From positions 1 through 64,000 of the forward strand of contig CAMAFX010000003.1 of NCBI GenBank assembly GCA_945833925.1: a stretch of 64,000 nucleotides of DNA, written 5' to 3'. A program made the position numbers and the translations under genes. The stretch comes from an uncultured Prevotellaceae bacterium (GTDB lineage Bacteria; Bacteroidota; Bacteroidia; Bacteroidales; Bacteroidaceae). This document shows, in pieces, positions 18,384-27,785 of the stretch. The notes under the pieces are model-generated. The model searched no databases. It was given only the letters and a program-made list of their open reading frames with translations, and was not told the DNA's origin. Position 1 is the stretch's first letter; each line of letters begins with the position of its first letter.

Positions 18384-19955
18384 ATGAGTACTCAAACAGA
18401 AAAAATCAAGGAGTTGATTGAACTCCGCGCCAAGGCCCGTGTCGGCGGTGGTGAGAAGGCAATCGAGAAGCAACATGCAAAGGGCAAGTTGACTGCCCGC
18501 GAGCGCATTACCATGTTGCTGGACGAGGGTAGCTTCGAAGAGATGGACATGTTCGTAGAGCATCGCTGCACGAACTTCGGCATGGAGAAGAAGCATTATC
18601 TGGGTGATGGTGTTGTGACAGGTTGCGGTACAATCACAGGTCGTCTCGTCTATGTTTTCGCTCAGGACTTTACCGTAAGTGCAGGTTCTCTTTCTGAAAT
18701 GTTGGCAAGCAAGATCTGCAAGGTAATGGACATGGCTATGAAGGTAGGCGCACCAGTTATCGGTCTGAACGACTCGGGTGGTGCACGTCTGCAGGAGGGT
18801 ATCAACGCTCTGGCTGGTTATGCTGAAATCTTCCAGCGTAACATCATGGCAAGCGGTGTTATCCCTCAGATTAGCGGAATCTTCGGTCCTTGTGCCGGTG
18901 GTGCTGTTTATTCACCTGCATTGACCGACTTCACCTTGATGGTTGAGAACACCTCTTATATGTTCCTTACAGGTCCTGGTCCAGTTAAGGCTGTGTTGGG
19001 CGAGGTGGTAACTCAGGAACAGTTGGGTGGCGCAAGTGTTCATGCTACAAAGTCGGGTGTGACACACTTCACCGCAAGCAACGATGAGGAGGCTATCGCT
19101 ATGATCAAGCAGTTGATGAGCTATCTGCCTCAGAATAATCTGGAGACAACTCCTCGCGTTGAATGTACAGATCCAATCGACCGTATGGAGGACTACCTGA
19201 ACGAGATTATCCCTGAGAATCCAAATATGCCTTACGACATGTACCAGGTTATCAGTGGTATAGTTGATAATGGCGAGTTCTTCGAGGTTCAGCCTAACTA
19301 CGCAAAGAACCTGATTATCGGTTTCGCTCGCTTCAACGGTCAGTCTGTTGGTATCGTTGCCAACCAGCCTAAGCAGTTGGCTGGTGTGCTGGACAGCAAC
19401 TCAAGCCGCAAGGGTGCACGTTTCGTTCGTACCTGCGACGCATTCAATATTCCTATCGTAACTCTCGTTGACGTTCCTGGATTCCTTCCTGGTACTGCTC
19501 AGGAGTATAATGCAGTCATCCTGCATGGTGCCAAGTTGCTCTACGCTTACGGCGAGTGCACCGTACCTAAGGTAACCGTTACTCTGCGCAAGTCTTACGG
19601 TGGTAGCCACATCGTTATGTCATGTAAGCAGTTGCGTGGCGACATCAACTACGCTTGGCCAAGTTCTGAGATTGCCGTTATGGGTGCCAGCGGTGCTGCA
19701 TCGGTTCTTTATGCTAAGGATGCCAAGGCTCTCAAGGACGAGGGTAAGGTTGAAGAGGCACAGGCTTACATCAAGGAGCAGGAGCAGGAGTACGAGAGAC
19801 TCTTCGCCAACCCATATCAGGCTGCCAAGTATGGTTACATCGACGATGTCATCGAGCCACGCAATACTCGTTTCCGCATCATCCGCGCTTTGGCTCAGTT
19901 GGCCAATAAGAAGGTTACCAACCCAGCCAAGAAGCATGGCAACATCCCCTTGTAA
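18384..19955 (+). CDS. mmdA: methylmalonyl-CoA decarboxylase alpha / carboxyltransferase subunit
   Basis: A 523-residue biotin-dependent carboxyltransferase (PccB/MmdA family). It moves the carboxyl group of (S)-methylmalonyl-CoA onto biotin, releasing propionyl-CoA, a step of the succinate-propionate pathway. The two crotonase-like halves show [38 protein letters not shown] and, in the second half, [20 protein letters not shown] and [10 protein letters not shown]. Genes for a gamma subunit, biotin carrier and beta channel follow, which favours a sodium-pumping decarboxylase over a propionyl-CoA carboxylase. Codons are rich in GGT, GCT and CGT compared with flanking genes, a sign of high expression. 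Confidence 0.92.
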   Translation: MSTQTEKIKELIELRAKARVGGGEKAIEKQHAKGKLTARERITMLLDEGSFEEMDMFVEHRCTNFGMEKKHYLGDGVVTGCGTITGRLVYVFAQDFTVSAGSLSEMLASKICKVMDMAMKVGAPVIGLNDSGGARLQEGINALAGYAEIFQRNIMASGVIPQISGIFGPCAGGAVYSPALTDFTLMVENTSYMFLTGPGPVKAVLGEVVTQEQLGGASVHATKSGVTHFTASNDEEAIAMIKQLMSYLPQNNLETTPRVECTDPIDRMEDYLNEIIPENPNMPYDMYQVISGIVDNGEFFEVQPNYAKNLIIGFARFNGQSVGIVANQPKQLAGVLDSNSSRKGARFVRTCDAFNIPIVTLVDVPGFLPGTAQEYNAVILHGAKLLYAYGECTVPKVTVTLRKSYGGSHIVMSCKQLRGDINYAWPSSEIAVMGASGAASVLYAKDAKALKDEGKVEEAQAYIKEQEQEYERLFANPYQAAKYGYIDDVIEPRNTRFRIIRALAQLANKKVTNPAKKHGNIPL

Positions 19956-19985
19956 TCAGGCAACAAACCAGAAAATCAATAAACA

Positions 19986-20315
19986 ATGAATATCTTATCA
20001 GTAACCATACAGACATGGGAACTTGCCGGTATCAGCGTTGGTGTTGTATTTGTCATTCTCCTTGCCTTGGTACTCGTTCTGGGTATCTTTACTGCCGTAG
20101 CCAAGAAAACAACGGCTAAGGTAGTTGAGGTGAAGAGCGACATTGTCACCAACAAGCAGGCAAAGGCGTTCTCAGAGGCAAGCGAGCAGGACAAGGCTGC
20201 TCTCGCTGTGGCTGTATATCTGTATTTCAACGATGACCACGACCACGAGAGTGGCGTGCTCACCATTAACAATGCTCCAAGCCATTGGGGTCAAGTACTT
20301 AATCCAATATTGTAA
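19986..20315 (+). CDS. OadG-like gamma/delta subunit of the Na+ decarboxylase
   Basis: This 109-residue membrane anchor belongs to the OadG/MmdD family, which holds the carboxyltransferase on the membrane beta subunit. One transmembrane helix lies at about residues 15-40 (GISVGVVFVILLALVLVLGI) and is followed by a charged cytoplasmic stretch and a YLYFNDDHDHES segment with possible metal-binding His/Asp residues. It lies 30 bases after mmdA and 5 bases before the biotin carrier gene. Family call is from size, topology and operon position. Confidence 0.82.
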   Translation: MNILSVTIQTWELAGISVGVVFVILLALVLVLGIFTAVAKKTTAKVVEVKSDIVTNKQAKAFSEASEQDKAALAVAVYLYFNDDHDHESGVLTINNAPSHWGQVLNPIL

Positions 20316-20320
20316 TAAAG

Positions 20321-21043
20321 ATGAAAGAGATAAAGTTTAAGTTGGCTGGCCAGAGCTACACTGCTTGTGTAGAGGAGGAGAAGGGCGCAGGTGCCCTGAA
20401 GGTTACCCTCAATGGTCAAACATATAACGTAGAGATTGATACCGCAGAGCACAAGATTCCCGTAGCTTCACCAGTAGCTGGTGCTCCTAAGGCTGCACAG
20501 AAGGGTGGTCCTGCTAATGTTAATTCAGAACTTCCTGGCACTGTAACCAAGGTGGTTGCACAGGCTGGTCAGCACGTTAAGCGTGGCGATGTACTTCTCG
20601 TTATCGAGAGTATGAAGATGGCTAACGATATCGTCAGCGAGGTTGACGGTACTGTTCAGCGTGTTGCCGTAAGCGAGGGTGCTAATGTAAACCAGGGCGA
20701 CCTGCTTGTTGAGATGGTGGCTGACTTCGTTGCTGCCGAGGCTCCTGCTCTCGCTCCAAAGCCAGCACCTGCTCCTGCTGCTGCTCCTAAGGCTGCACCT
20801 GCTCCTGCCGCAGCTCCTGTTGCTGCTGGTGCAAATGTGGTAACTGCTCCTCTGCCAGGTACTGTCACAAAGATCACCGTCAAGGTGGGTGACGCAGTCA
20901 AGGCTGGCGACCAGGTTCTGCTTATGGAGGCAATGAAGATGGAGAACAGCATTACTTCTGAGTCTAACGGTACTGTCAAGGCAATCCTCGTAGAGGCTGG
21001 TGCACAGGTACAGTCTGGTCAGGCATTGGTTGAGTTGGCTTAA
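20321..21043 (+). CDS. mmdC: biotin carrier subunit with two biotinyl domains
   Basis: This is the biotin carboxyl carrier protein of the decarboxylase, 240 residues. The N-terminal ~45 residues (KEIKFKLAGQSYTACVEEE) are the usual small leader domain. Two biotinyl/lipoyl domains follow: the first at about 67-133 with VIESMKMAND (biotin Lys 99), the second at about 172-240 with LMEAMKMENS (Lys 206). An Ala/Pro linker (APAPAAAPKAAPAPAAAP) at about 140-170 joins them. Family members usually carry one such domain in about 130-170 residues, so this looks like an internal duplication. Both lysine motifs are intact. Confidence 0.9.
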   Translation: MKEIKFKLAGQSYTACVEEEKGAGALKVTLNGQTYNVEIDTAEHKIPVASPVAGAPKAAQKGGPANVNSELPGTVTKVVAQAGQHVKRGDVLLVIESMKMANDIVSEVDGTVQRVAVSEGANVNQGDLLVEMVADFVAAEAPALAPKPAPAPAAAPKAAPAPAAAPVAAGANVVTAPLPGTVTKITVKVGDAVKAGDQVLLMEAMKMENSITSESNGTVKAILVEAGAQVQSGQALVELA

Positions 21044-21075
21044 TTTAATTCATAATTCAAGACAAGATTTCGATT

Positions 21076-22368
21076 ATGAAGAATATTAAGTTTTTAAGCC
21101 TTCTGGCAGTTCTTATGCTCGTTGCTACTCCTGCGATGGCAGCCGAGGTGAACGTAGCAGAGGGATTGAGCAACTTCTTCAGCGAGATGGGTATCGTGTC
21201 CTTCTTCGTTGGTGACGGATGGAAGAACCTGGTGATGATTCTGCTTGGTTGCTTCCTGCTCTTCCTTGCCATCAAGAAGGAATATGAGCCTTTGTTGCTC
21301 CTCCCTATTGCCTTTGGTATGATTCTCACTAACCTGCCTGGTGCTGGTTTGTTTGACACTGCTTTGTGGAACGACGAGTTCCTCAAGGAAGGTTCGGCGC
21401 ACTATCACGACTACAATTACATCTTTGCACATGGCGGTCTGCTCGACATCTTGTACGTAGGAGTTAAGATGGGTATCTATCCATGTCTTATCTTCCTCGG
21501 TGTTGGTGCCATGACCGACTTCGGTCCTCTGATTGCCAACCCCAAGAGTCTTCTTCTCGGTGCTGCTGCGCAGATTGGTATCTTCGCAACCTTCATCGTT
21601 ACACAGATTGATCTGCCTATCTTCGGTTTCACTCCAGCACAGGCAGCATCTATCGGTATCATTGGTGGTGCTGATGGTCCAACAGCCATCTTCCTGACTT
21701 CCAAGTTGGCTCCTGAGTTGCTCGGCCCTATCGCTGTTGCTGCATACAGTTACATGGCGTTGGTACCCGTTATCCAGCCACCAATCATGCGCCTTCTTAC
21801 AACTGAGAGCGAGCGCAAGATTCGCATGAAGCAGCTCCGTACAGTAAGCAAGAAGGAGAAGATTATCTTCCCAATCGTGGTTGCTGTAATCGTATCTCTG
21901 GTTGTTCCTTCTGCAGCAACACTTATCGGCTGCTTGATGTTGGGTAACCTGATGAAGGAGAGTGGTGTGGTAGAGCGTTTGAGCAAGGCTGCACAGAACG
22001 AGTTGAACAATATCGTTGTCATCTGCCTCGGTCTTACCGTGGGTGCTACAGCCAGTGCCAGTGCTTTCATGAACTGGCAGACCGTAGGTATCCTCTGCGT
22101 CGGTATCGTTGCATTCGGTGTTGGTAGCGCTTGTGGTGTGCTTATGGCTAAGTTGATGAACCTCTTCCTCCCAAAGGATGGCAAGATCAATCCTCTGATC
22201 GGTTCTGCTGGTGTGAGCGCTGTTCCTATGGCTGCTCGTGTTAGCCAGACTGTTGGTCAGGAGGCAGATCGTCGCAACTTCCTCCTTATGCATGCTATGG
22301 GACCAAACGTGGCTGGTGTCATCGGTAGTGCAGTTGCAGCAGGTATCCTGCTCAGTTTCCTCGGTTAA
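21076..22368 (+). CDS. mmdB: Na+-translocating decarboxylase beta subunit
   Basis: This is a 430-residue inner-membrane protein of the OadB/MmdB family. It decarboxylates carboxybiotin and couples that to sodium export. It has about ten hydrophobic helices; the conserved block [20 protein letters not shown] carries the essential Asp of the Na+ path, and [16 protein letters not shown] lies near the end. The start [25 protein letters not shown] looks like a cleavable signal or first helix. It closes the four-gene operon; two hairpins follow within 80 bases. Confidence 0.93.
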   Translation: MKNIKFLSLLAVLMLVATPAMAAEVNVAEGLSNFFSEMGIVSFFVGDGWKNLVMILLGCFLLFLAIKKEYEPLLLLPIAFGMILTNLPGAGLFDTALWNDEFLKEGSAHYHDYNYIFAHGGLLDILYVGVKMGIYPCLIFLGVGAMTDFGPLIANPKSLLLGAAAQIGIFATFIVTQIDLPIFGFTPAQAASIGIIGGADGPTAIFLTSKLAPELLGPIAVAAYSYMALVPVIQPPIMRLLTTESERKIRMKQLRTVSKKEKIIFPIVVAVIVSLVVPSAATLIGCLMLGNLMKESGVVERLSKAAQNELNNIVVICLGLTVGATASASAFMNWQTVGILCVGIVAFGVGSACGVLMAKLMNLFLPKDGKINPLIGSAGVSAVPMAARVSQTVGQEADRRNFLLMHAMGPNVAGVIGSAVAAGILLSFLG

Positions 22369-22378
22369 TCTTTCGCGG

Positions 22379-22398
22379 ATAGGCTGGTGACAGCCTAT
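22379..22398 (+). terminator. GNRA-capped hairpin after mmdB
   Basis: ATAGGCTG / CAGCCTAT form a perfect 8-bp stem around a GTGA (GNRA-type) tetraloop, 11 bases after the mmdB stop. Only a short ATTTG follows, so it could be a weak terminator or an mRNA 3'-end cap. Confidence 0.5.
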
Positions 22399-22415
22399 TT
22401 GCAGATATAATAAAA

Positions 22416-22515
22416 CTGCTACTGCTTTTCTTTGAAGCAGTAGCAGCTTTCTTTTGAAGCAGTAGCAGCTTTTTTTTAAAGCAGTAGCAGTTTTCTTTTG
22501 AAGCAGTAGCTCTCT
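22416..22515. repeat. GCAGTAGCAG array, 22-base period (also terminator-like)
   Basis: GCAGTAGCAG starts at 22437, 22459 and 22481, with a shortened copy at 22503, all exactly 22 bases apart; each is followed by a 12-base T-rich spacer. An inverted copy, CTGCTACTGC, lies at 22416-22425 and can pair with the first direct copy around an 11-base loop, followed by CTTTCTTTT, so the array may also terminate the mmd operon. It lies between two convergent genes. Confidence 0.82.
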
Positions 22516-22546
22516 TTTAGATTAGTATTCTTGTTTGCCTGATGAT

Positions 22547-25126
22547 TTAAAGGAGAATCTTTCTTCCGTTGATGATATACAAACCGCGTTTGGGTGATGA
22601 GACAGCCCTGCCAGACAAGTCATAGACCTGTTCGCTTCTCAGTAATTCATCAGCACTGATGTTGCCTTGTGACACTGTTTCAATGCTTGTGTTGATGTCT
22701 GAATGTGTACTTATGGTTATGGATTGCTGCCATTTGCCTGATGACGCATTAATCTTGATATTTCCTTCCTTGCTGTTGGTGCGAATGATGGCAAGTGCTC
22801 GACCCTCGAATAGTTTGGGGGTATTTGTGCGGAATGAAGCCATGTCGGTAGGCGAGGCGTTACCTGCTGCCAGCAACACACCTTCGCCCTCGACGGTGAA
22901 GTTGACCTTTTCGCTGGAGTTTCTTGTGCATACTCGTCCATCGCTGTCTATCAGTTCGGCGGTTACATATATCAGGTCCTTTCCGTTGCCGATGTAGTTG
23001 TCCCTGTCGGCGGTAAGGCGGATTCCTGTCGGAGTTCCTGTTGTTGTCAACTCAAAACGGTCTGTCTCCTTGTCATTTTCAACGTTGACGGCGCGCAGTG
23101 TACCGGGTACGTACCCAACCTTGAAACCTATCCAATAGGTGTTGCCAGGTGCACCCTCGCCAACCAGATTGTCGTTGAGATAGAGTCTTACTTTCGGTGC
23201 ACGACTGTACACATTCACGTTCATCTTGCTCTGGCTGTCGTATTCGGGCCATGTCCACTCCTGATGTTCCTGCTGCCATCCCCATGCCGAGATTCCCTCC
23301 TTGCTGTATGGCTGCTCAACAGCCATGGTGATTGGGGCGCGATGCCAAACGACGTCGCGGTAGTAGCTTTGTGGTTTCTTTTGTCCTATCAGGTCGATGT
23401 CGCCACACCAACCATTGTACCAAGGCCATGGTTCGAACATTGGGGGGTTGGCGTTGAACAGGGCAGAACCGATTCCCGCTTCGCCAAGATAATCCATTGC
23501 TGTCCAGACGAAGTCACCGATGATGTATGGTTTCTGCTCTACAAGATCCCAGTTTTGAGAGGCTTCCTTCGGGTAGCTCTCCAGTCCGCAGATAATGCGG
23601 TTGGGGTGTGTGCCGTGGTCGTGCTCGTACTTAGAATACATATAATTATATCCGCCGACGTCCAGACTCTCAAATGCTTTTGAATCCTGTATGTCCCAAT
23701 TGCCGCCCACTGCGTTCCAAGCGTCGCCAGCGTCCCATCCGCAGATGGCAGCTGTCACAGCTCTTTCTTTGTCGTAACTCTTTATGATGTTGCGCATCTC
23801 CTCGGCAACAGCCATTCCTGCAGGTTCAATTCGACCTGGTATCTCGTTTCCGATTCCCCACATTATGATGCTTGGATGGTTCATGTCGCGCTTCAGCATA
23901 ACCTGCAGATCACGAGTGTGATACTCAGGGAAATAGGTGTGGTAGTCGTCGTTGTTCTTTGAAAGATACCACTGGTCGAAGCACTCGTCAACAAACATCA
24001 TGCCCAGACTGTCGCACAAGTGTATGAAGTGCTCTGACTGCATGTTGTGGCTGCCTCTCAAGGCGTTGTATCCTTGATTCTTCAGTAATTTTATCTTGCG
24101 TTCTTCTGCCTTGTCCCATGCGGCTGCACCCAGTAGTCCATTGTCGTGGTGTACGCAACCTCCATACAACAGGGTGGGTTTGCCGTTCAGCACAAAGCCT
24201 TTCTCGGCACTGAACTCCAGATGTCTCACACCGAATGGAATGGTAAGTTGGTCACCGTCCTCAGACATTCTGATTCTTATATTATATAAATAAGGTGTAT
24301 CTGGACTCCAGAGTCTTGGCTGGTTCAGTGGCAGTGCAATCTTTATTTCCTCTTCGTTCTTTGCAAGTGTGTTGTAGTTGGCGGTTGTTGCACTTACCAC
24401 CTTGCCCTGTACGTCGAGCACTTCTGCACTCAGCGTTCCGCTGTGATTTTGCAGAGACTCGTTGATGACAGAAGTGACGAGGTTCACTACAGCATTCTCG
24501 CAGTGCTGGTTATCCAGTGTTACTTGAGTGCTGATCTGCGTGCTCCATTCGTCGAGGTGTACTTTTGGTGTTGTCAGCATCCAAACGTGACGGTATATGC
24601 CACTACCTGCATACCAGCGTGTGTTGTTGCCGTTGTTCTGCACCTTCACCAGAATGCGGTTTGTCTCGCCAATAGGCTTTAGGTATGGCGTAATGTCGAA
24701 ACGGAAACTGCTGTATCCGTACGGGTTGAAGTAAACCTGGAAACCGTTGACGTAGACGGTAGAGTAGTTGTATGCGCCTTCGAAATACAGCGTGATTAGT
24801 TTGTCCTTTTGTGTTTCGTCCAGACAGAAGGTTTTCTCATACCATGCTTCGCCGCCTACCATCCATCCCGATTGGGTTGTGCCGATGGCATTGGTGCTGA
24901 AGGGACCTACAACGTTGCCGCCGGCAGCCTTTGCCGCATCTGTTTCAACGCTCCAGTCGTGGGGAAGGTCCAGTTGGCGCCACGAGGCGGTCTCGTCGGC
25001 AGTGGGAATGGTGCTGAGTGCTCCGTATTGGTAGCGCCAGTCGTCGTCTATGCACTGCTTGCGTGTTTGTGCTATGCTCGTTGTGCTGAGCAGCAATGCT
25101 CCTATGAGTAAGAATGTATGTTTCAT
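22547..25126 (-). CDS. secreted glycoside hydrolase family 2 (beta-galactosidase-like)
   Basis: An 859-residue GH2 enzyme with signal peptide MKHTFLLIGALLLSTTSIAQ. Domain order is sugar-binding jelly roll (about 25-190), immunoglobulin-like domain (190-300), TIM barrel (305-600) and further beta domains. The acid/base Glu is E428 in WGIGNEIPG and the likely nucleophile E516 in IICGLESYP. The substrate is probably a beta-galactoside or related glycan, but GH2 members vary. The C-terminal VYDLSGRAVSSPKRGLYIIN resembles a short T9SS sorting tail. The start at 25126 is chosen because the signal peptide begins there. It lies 13 bases after the partner gene at 25140-26189. Confidence 0.88.
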   Translation of the reverse strand: MKHTFLLIGALLLSTTSIAQTRKQCIDDDWRYQYGALSTIPTADETASWRQLDLPHDWSVETDAAKAAGGNVVGPFSTNAIGTTQSGWMVGGEAWYEKTFCLDETQKDKLITLYFEGAYNYSTVYVNGFQVYFNPYGYSSFRFDITPYLKPIGETNRILVKVQNNGNNTRWYAGSGIYRHVWMLTTPKVHLDEWSTQISTQVTLDNQHCENAVVNLVTSVINESLQNHSGTLSAEVLDVQGKVVSATTANYNTLAKNEEEIKIALPLNQPRLWSPDTPYLYNIRIRMSEDGDQLTIPFGVRHLEFSAEKGFVLNGKPTLLYGGCVHHDNGLLGAAAWDKAEERKIKLLKNQGYNALRGSHNMQSEHFIHLCDSLGMMFVDECFDQWYLSKNNDDYHTYFPEYHTRDLQVMLKRDMNHPSIIMWGIGNEIPGRIEPAGMAVAEEMRNIIKSYDKERAVTAAICGWDAGDAWNAVGGNWDIQDSKAFESLDVGGYNYMYSKYEHDHGTHPNRIICGLESYPKEASQNWDLVEQKPYIIGDFVWTAMDYLGEAGIGSALFNANPPMFEPWPWYNGWCGDIDLIGQKKPQSYYRDVVWHRAPITMAVEQPYSKEGISAWGWQQEHQEWTWPEYDSQSKMNVNVYSRAPKVRLYLNDNLVGEGAPGNTYWIGFKVGYVPGTLRAVNVENDKETDRFELTTTGTPTGIRLTADRDNYIGNGKDLIYVTAELIDSDGRVCTRNSSEKVNFTVEGEGVLLAAGNASPTDMASFRTNTPKLFEGRALAIIRTNSKEGNIKINASSGKWQQSITISTHSDINTSIETVSQGNISADELLRSEQVYDLSGRAVSSPKRGLYIINGRKILL

Positions 25127-25139
25127 GTCGGTCTTTTGT

Positions 25140-26189
25140 TTATTTGATGAACGCTCCAAATCCTTTGATGTGTGCCCGGCCCGTAGCAGGCACAAATGCT
25201 GTCCCCTCGTAGTTGAGGATGTAAGAACCAGCCGTGTGTTCGTGAACACGGTATGTGCCGTGCAGTGTCAGATTGCCTATTTTCACAGGTTCAGGCATTG
25301 CAGACGTGATGAGTGAGACTCCAAGACATATCAGTTCGTCGACTGTCTTCTTTGCCTTAACCAGATAGACCTTTCCTGCTTCCACGCTGTTCTCAGTCTG
25401 AGTTGTAAAAGTTATCTTTCCGTCTTCCAGTTTGGCGGTCTTTATTGATGCAATGCTTTGGAATAAGGTGGAAGCCACATCCTCGGAGATGGCAACAGGC
25501 AGACACAGTGCGACATAGCGGTCTTGTGGCAGGTGTTTGTGCAGGTAGACGTTCGAGAAGATGTCCTTGCTGACAACGTATGTGTCGTAGTTCTCGTCGA
25601 GAGAGATGGCAGATGTTATGTCACCTATGGAGGTCATCTTGAGGCGAACGTCTGCCAGACATATCCATGTGTTCTTGTTTGTGGCGTTTGCTCTCACACC
25701 AATGCGTACGCTGCCTTCCTTGTCGGTCTTCAACTTGACGCTCAGTCTCTGCCATTTGTTACTGGTGCATTCTGTCTCGTTGTCTCCCAAAAACAGCGAG
25801 ATTCCGCCATTGTTTCTTCCAGACTGGGTGTCGCTGACGTAGACTTGTGCAACAACACATGCTTCCAGAACGTATTCGCCTGCTGGCAGGAATAAATCCT
25901 GAAATATAATGTCACGGCTGGTGACAGGGTTTGCTGTCCAGCTTTCGATGCCCGTTCCGGCATAGTCTGACGAGTTGAAGAGTGCAACGTTCTTGGCATA
26001 GTGACTTCCGCTTGTGCCAGCCTGCTCGTTTGAGTGATGCTGCCATCCCGGTGCATTTTCACATGAGGCATTTGCAACCATGCCAGTCAGGTCGAGTGGA
26101 TTGCTCTCGCTGATGTTTGTCGGAACTTGTGCCGATGTCAGAAGACTGACGCACAATCCGCAGAGTAGTGTAAACAGGTGTTTTCTCAT
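25140..26189 (-). CDS. secreted protein of unknown function, GH2 partner
   Basis: 349 residues with signal peptide MRKHLFTLLCGLCVSLLTSA. The middle part, about 55-185, looks like a carbohydrate-binding jelly roll: NASCENAPGWQ at its start, FQDLFLPAGEYVLEACVVAQ, then WQRLSVKLKTDKEGSVRIGV and WICLADVRL near the end. The rest has repeated beta strands and ends HIKGFGAFIK. I do not recognise a named family. It is the first gene of a two-gene unit with the GH2 enzyme, which suggests a role in binding or presenting the same glycan. That role is inferred from context only. Confidence 0.72.
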   Translation of the reverse strand: MRKHLFTLLCGLCVSLLTSAQVPTNISESNPLDLTGMVANASCENAPGWQHHSNEQAGTSGSHYAKNVALFNSSDYAGTGIESWTANPVTSRDIIFQDLFLPAGEYVLEACVVAQVYVSDTQSGRNNGGISLFLGDNETECTSNKWQRLSVKLKTDKEGSVRIGVRANATNKNTWICLADVRLKMTSIGDITSAISLDENYDTYVVSKDIFSNVYLHKHLPQDRYVALCLPVAISEDVASTLFQSIASIKTAKLEDGKITFTTQTENSVEAGKVYLVKAKKTVDELICLGVSLITSAMPEPVKIGNLTLHGTYRVHEHTAGSYILNYEGTAFVPATGRAHIKGFGAFIK

Positions 26190-26215
26190 AAGTACTTTTG
26201 TTGTCTATTTTTTTG

Positions 26216-26223
26216 CAAAGATA
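26216..26223 (-). promoter_or_regulatory. -7 box of the GH2 operon
   Basis: TATCTTTG on the minus strand, 26 bases upstream of the ATG at 26189. No TTG is found at the expected -33. Confidence 0.6.
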
Positions 26224-26329
26224 CAGATACTATTAGGTTAGGAGGTGATAATTTGTTTCACGATGTGTTATTTTTGGTTCATTATCTCATTTTTTTTTGC
26301 ATTCATACTACGCTTTGCTGTTTTTTTCG

Positions 26330-26337
26330 TAAATTTG
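26330..26337 (+). promoter_or_regulatory. -7 box of the histidine phosphatase gene
   Basis: TAAATTTG, 55 bases upstream of the chosen ATG at 26393, and immediately before the alternative ATG at 26342, which makes that upstream start unlikely. Confidence 0.55.
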
Positions 26338-26392
26338 TTGGATGACAGGTGAGAATATACAGATTCGAAAACGCAACATAAACAATAAAACG

Positions 26393-27781
26393 ATGAAGAA
26401 GTCTTTTTTATTTCTTATAGCAGTAAGTTTGACACTGTGGGTGTCAGCTCAGTCTACCAAGGCTCGACAGGAGATACATGACAACATACTGCTCAGTGCT
26501 TCAAACTACGTGGCCTATGTGGACCCTACACTTCCCTTGACCCCTGCTCCAAAAGGATACGAACCGTTTTACTTGACCCATTACGGACGTCACGGTAGCC
26601 GCTGGCTTATTGGCGAGTGGGAGTATCAGGATGCCATGGGCGTCCTGCAGCGTGCACATGAAAACGGAAAGTTGACCGAGCGTGGCGAACTTCTCCGTAT
26701 GCAGATGGAGGCAATATGCCAAAGCGCCACAAACCGTCGTGGCGAGTTGACCGGGGTAGGCGAGCGTCAGCACCATCGTATAGGCAAGCGTATGACCGAG
26801 CATTTCCCTGAGATTTTCAAGGCAAAGAACACTCAGGTTGACGCTCGAAGCACGGTTGTTATCCGTTGCATCCTGAGTATGGTGGCAGAGTGCGAGGAGA
26901 TATCATCTTTCAATCCTAATGTAAAGATTCACAATGATGTAAGCGAATCGCTGCAATATTATCTGAATGCGGGCTGGGAGAAGCGTATCCATGAGGACAA
27001 CTCCGTGAAGTGGAAGAGCGTCTTCGACTATAACAAGGAGTATGTTCATCCAGAGCGTTTCTGGAGTTTGGTGATGAACGACCCTGACTATCGTGACGAG
27101 AAGATTGCCAGCAGAAGTACGTTTATGAAGCGTGTCTTCGACATAGCAGGCAACATGCAGAGCCATTTCGGCAACGAGGCAGACAATGTGAGCGATAAGG
27201 ATATCCGCAGCAATGACATTCAGCCTGAAAACGGCATTGTAAATGGTCAGTGGCTTGACAGCAAGTCGCTTTTCGACCTCTTTACAGAAGACGAGGCATA
27301 CAATCTGTGGCGTTGCAAGAACATAGAGTGGTATGTCAACTACTCAAGCGGCATCAGTCCGTTTACTCAAAAGAATCTTCTCAGAAATTTCCTTGAGACA
27401 GCCGATACGATCGTATCAAGCAAGGACTATCATGGTGCGACACTGCGTTTCGGTCATGAGGTCTGTGTCATGCCGCTTGCGGCATTGCTGGAGTTGGGCG
27501 ACTGCTACCCCGACGTACCCATGGACTCGCTTCAGAACCTTGATGCCAAGTGGGCAAACTATCGCATCTTCCCAATGGCAAGCAACATACAGTTGGTGTT
27601 CTATCGTCCCAAGAAAGGCAAGGATGGAGACATTCTCGTCAAGGCACTCCTGAACGAGCGCGAACAGACTCTGCCTGTCAAGACCGATATGTATCCATAT
27701 TACAAGTGGAGCACTCTCCGTACATACTACGAGCATAAACTCACTTCCTTCGAGAAACCTAAAATGAAGGGAAGAAGATAG
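26393..27781 (+). CDS. secreted histidine-type phosphatase
   Basis: A 462-residue enzyme of histidine phosphatase clade 2 (acid phosphatase/phytase/MINPP group). Signal peptide MKKSFLFLIAVSLTLWVSAQ begins at 26393, 17 codons inside the longest ORF. The catalytic motif is HYGRHGSR near residue 60, with a second Arg/His cluster at ERQHHRIGKR. The distal site reads LRFGHEVCVMPLA, with Glu in place of the more common HD pair, as in MINPP-like members. The substrate could be phytate, inositol phosphates or sugar phosphates in the periplasm. xseA follows after four bases. Confidence 0.82.
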   Translation: MKKSFLFLIAVSLTLWVSAQSTKARQEIHDNILLSASNYVAYVDPTLPLTPAPKGYEPFYLTHYGRHGSRWLIGEWEYQDAMGVLQRAHENGKLTERGELLRMQMEAICQSATNRRGELTGVGERQHHRIGKRMTEHFPEIFKAKNTQVDARSTVVIRCILSMVAECEEISSFNPNVKIHNDVSESLQYYLNAGWEKRIHEDNSVKWKSVFDYNKEYVHPERFWSLVMNDPDYRDEKIASRSTFMKRVFDIAGNMQSHFGNEADNVSDKDIRSNDIQPENGIVNGQWLDSKSLFDLFTEDEAYNLWRCKNIEWYVNYSSGISPFTQKNLLRNFLETADTIVSSKDYHGATLRFGHEVCVMPLAALLELGDCYPDVPMDSLQNLDAKWANYRIFPMASNIQLVFYRPKKGKDGDILVKALLNEREQTLPVKTDMYPYYKWSTLRTYYEHKLTSFEKPKMKGRR

Positions 27782-27785
27782 GTCG

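Noticed and set aside
22416..22515. Possible CRISPR array
   Set aside because: Units are 22 bases in total with T-rich spacers of only 12 bases that resemble each other; there are no unique spacers and no cas genes.
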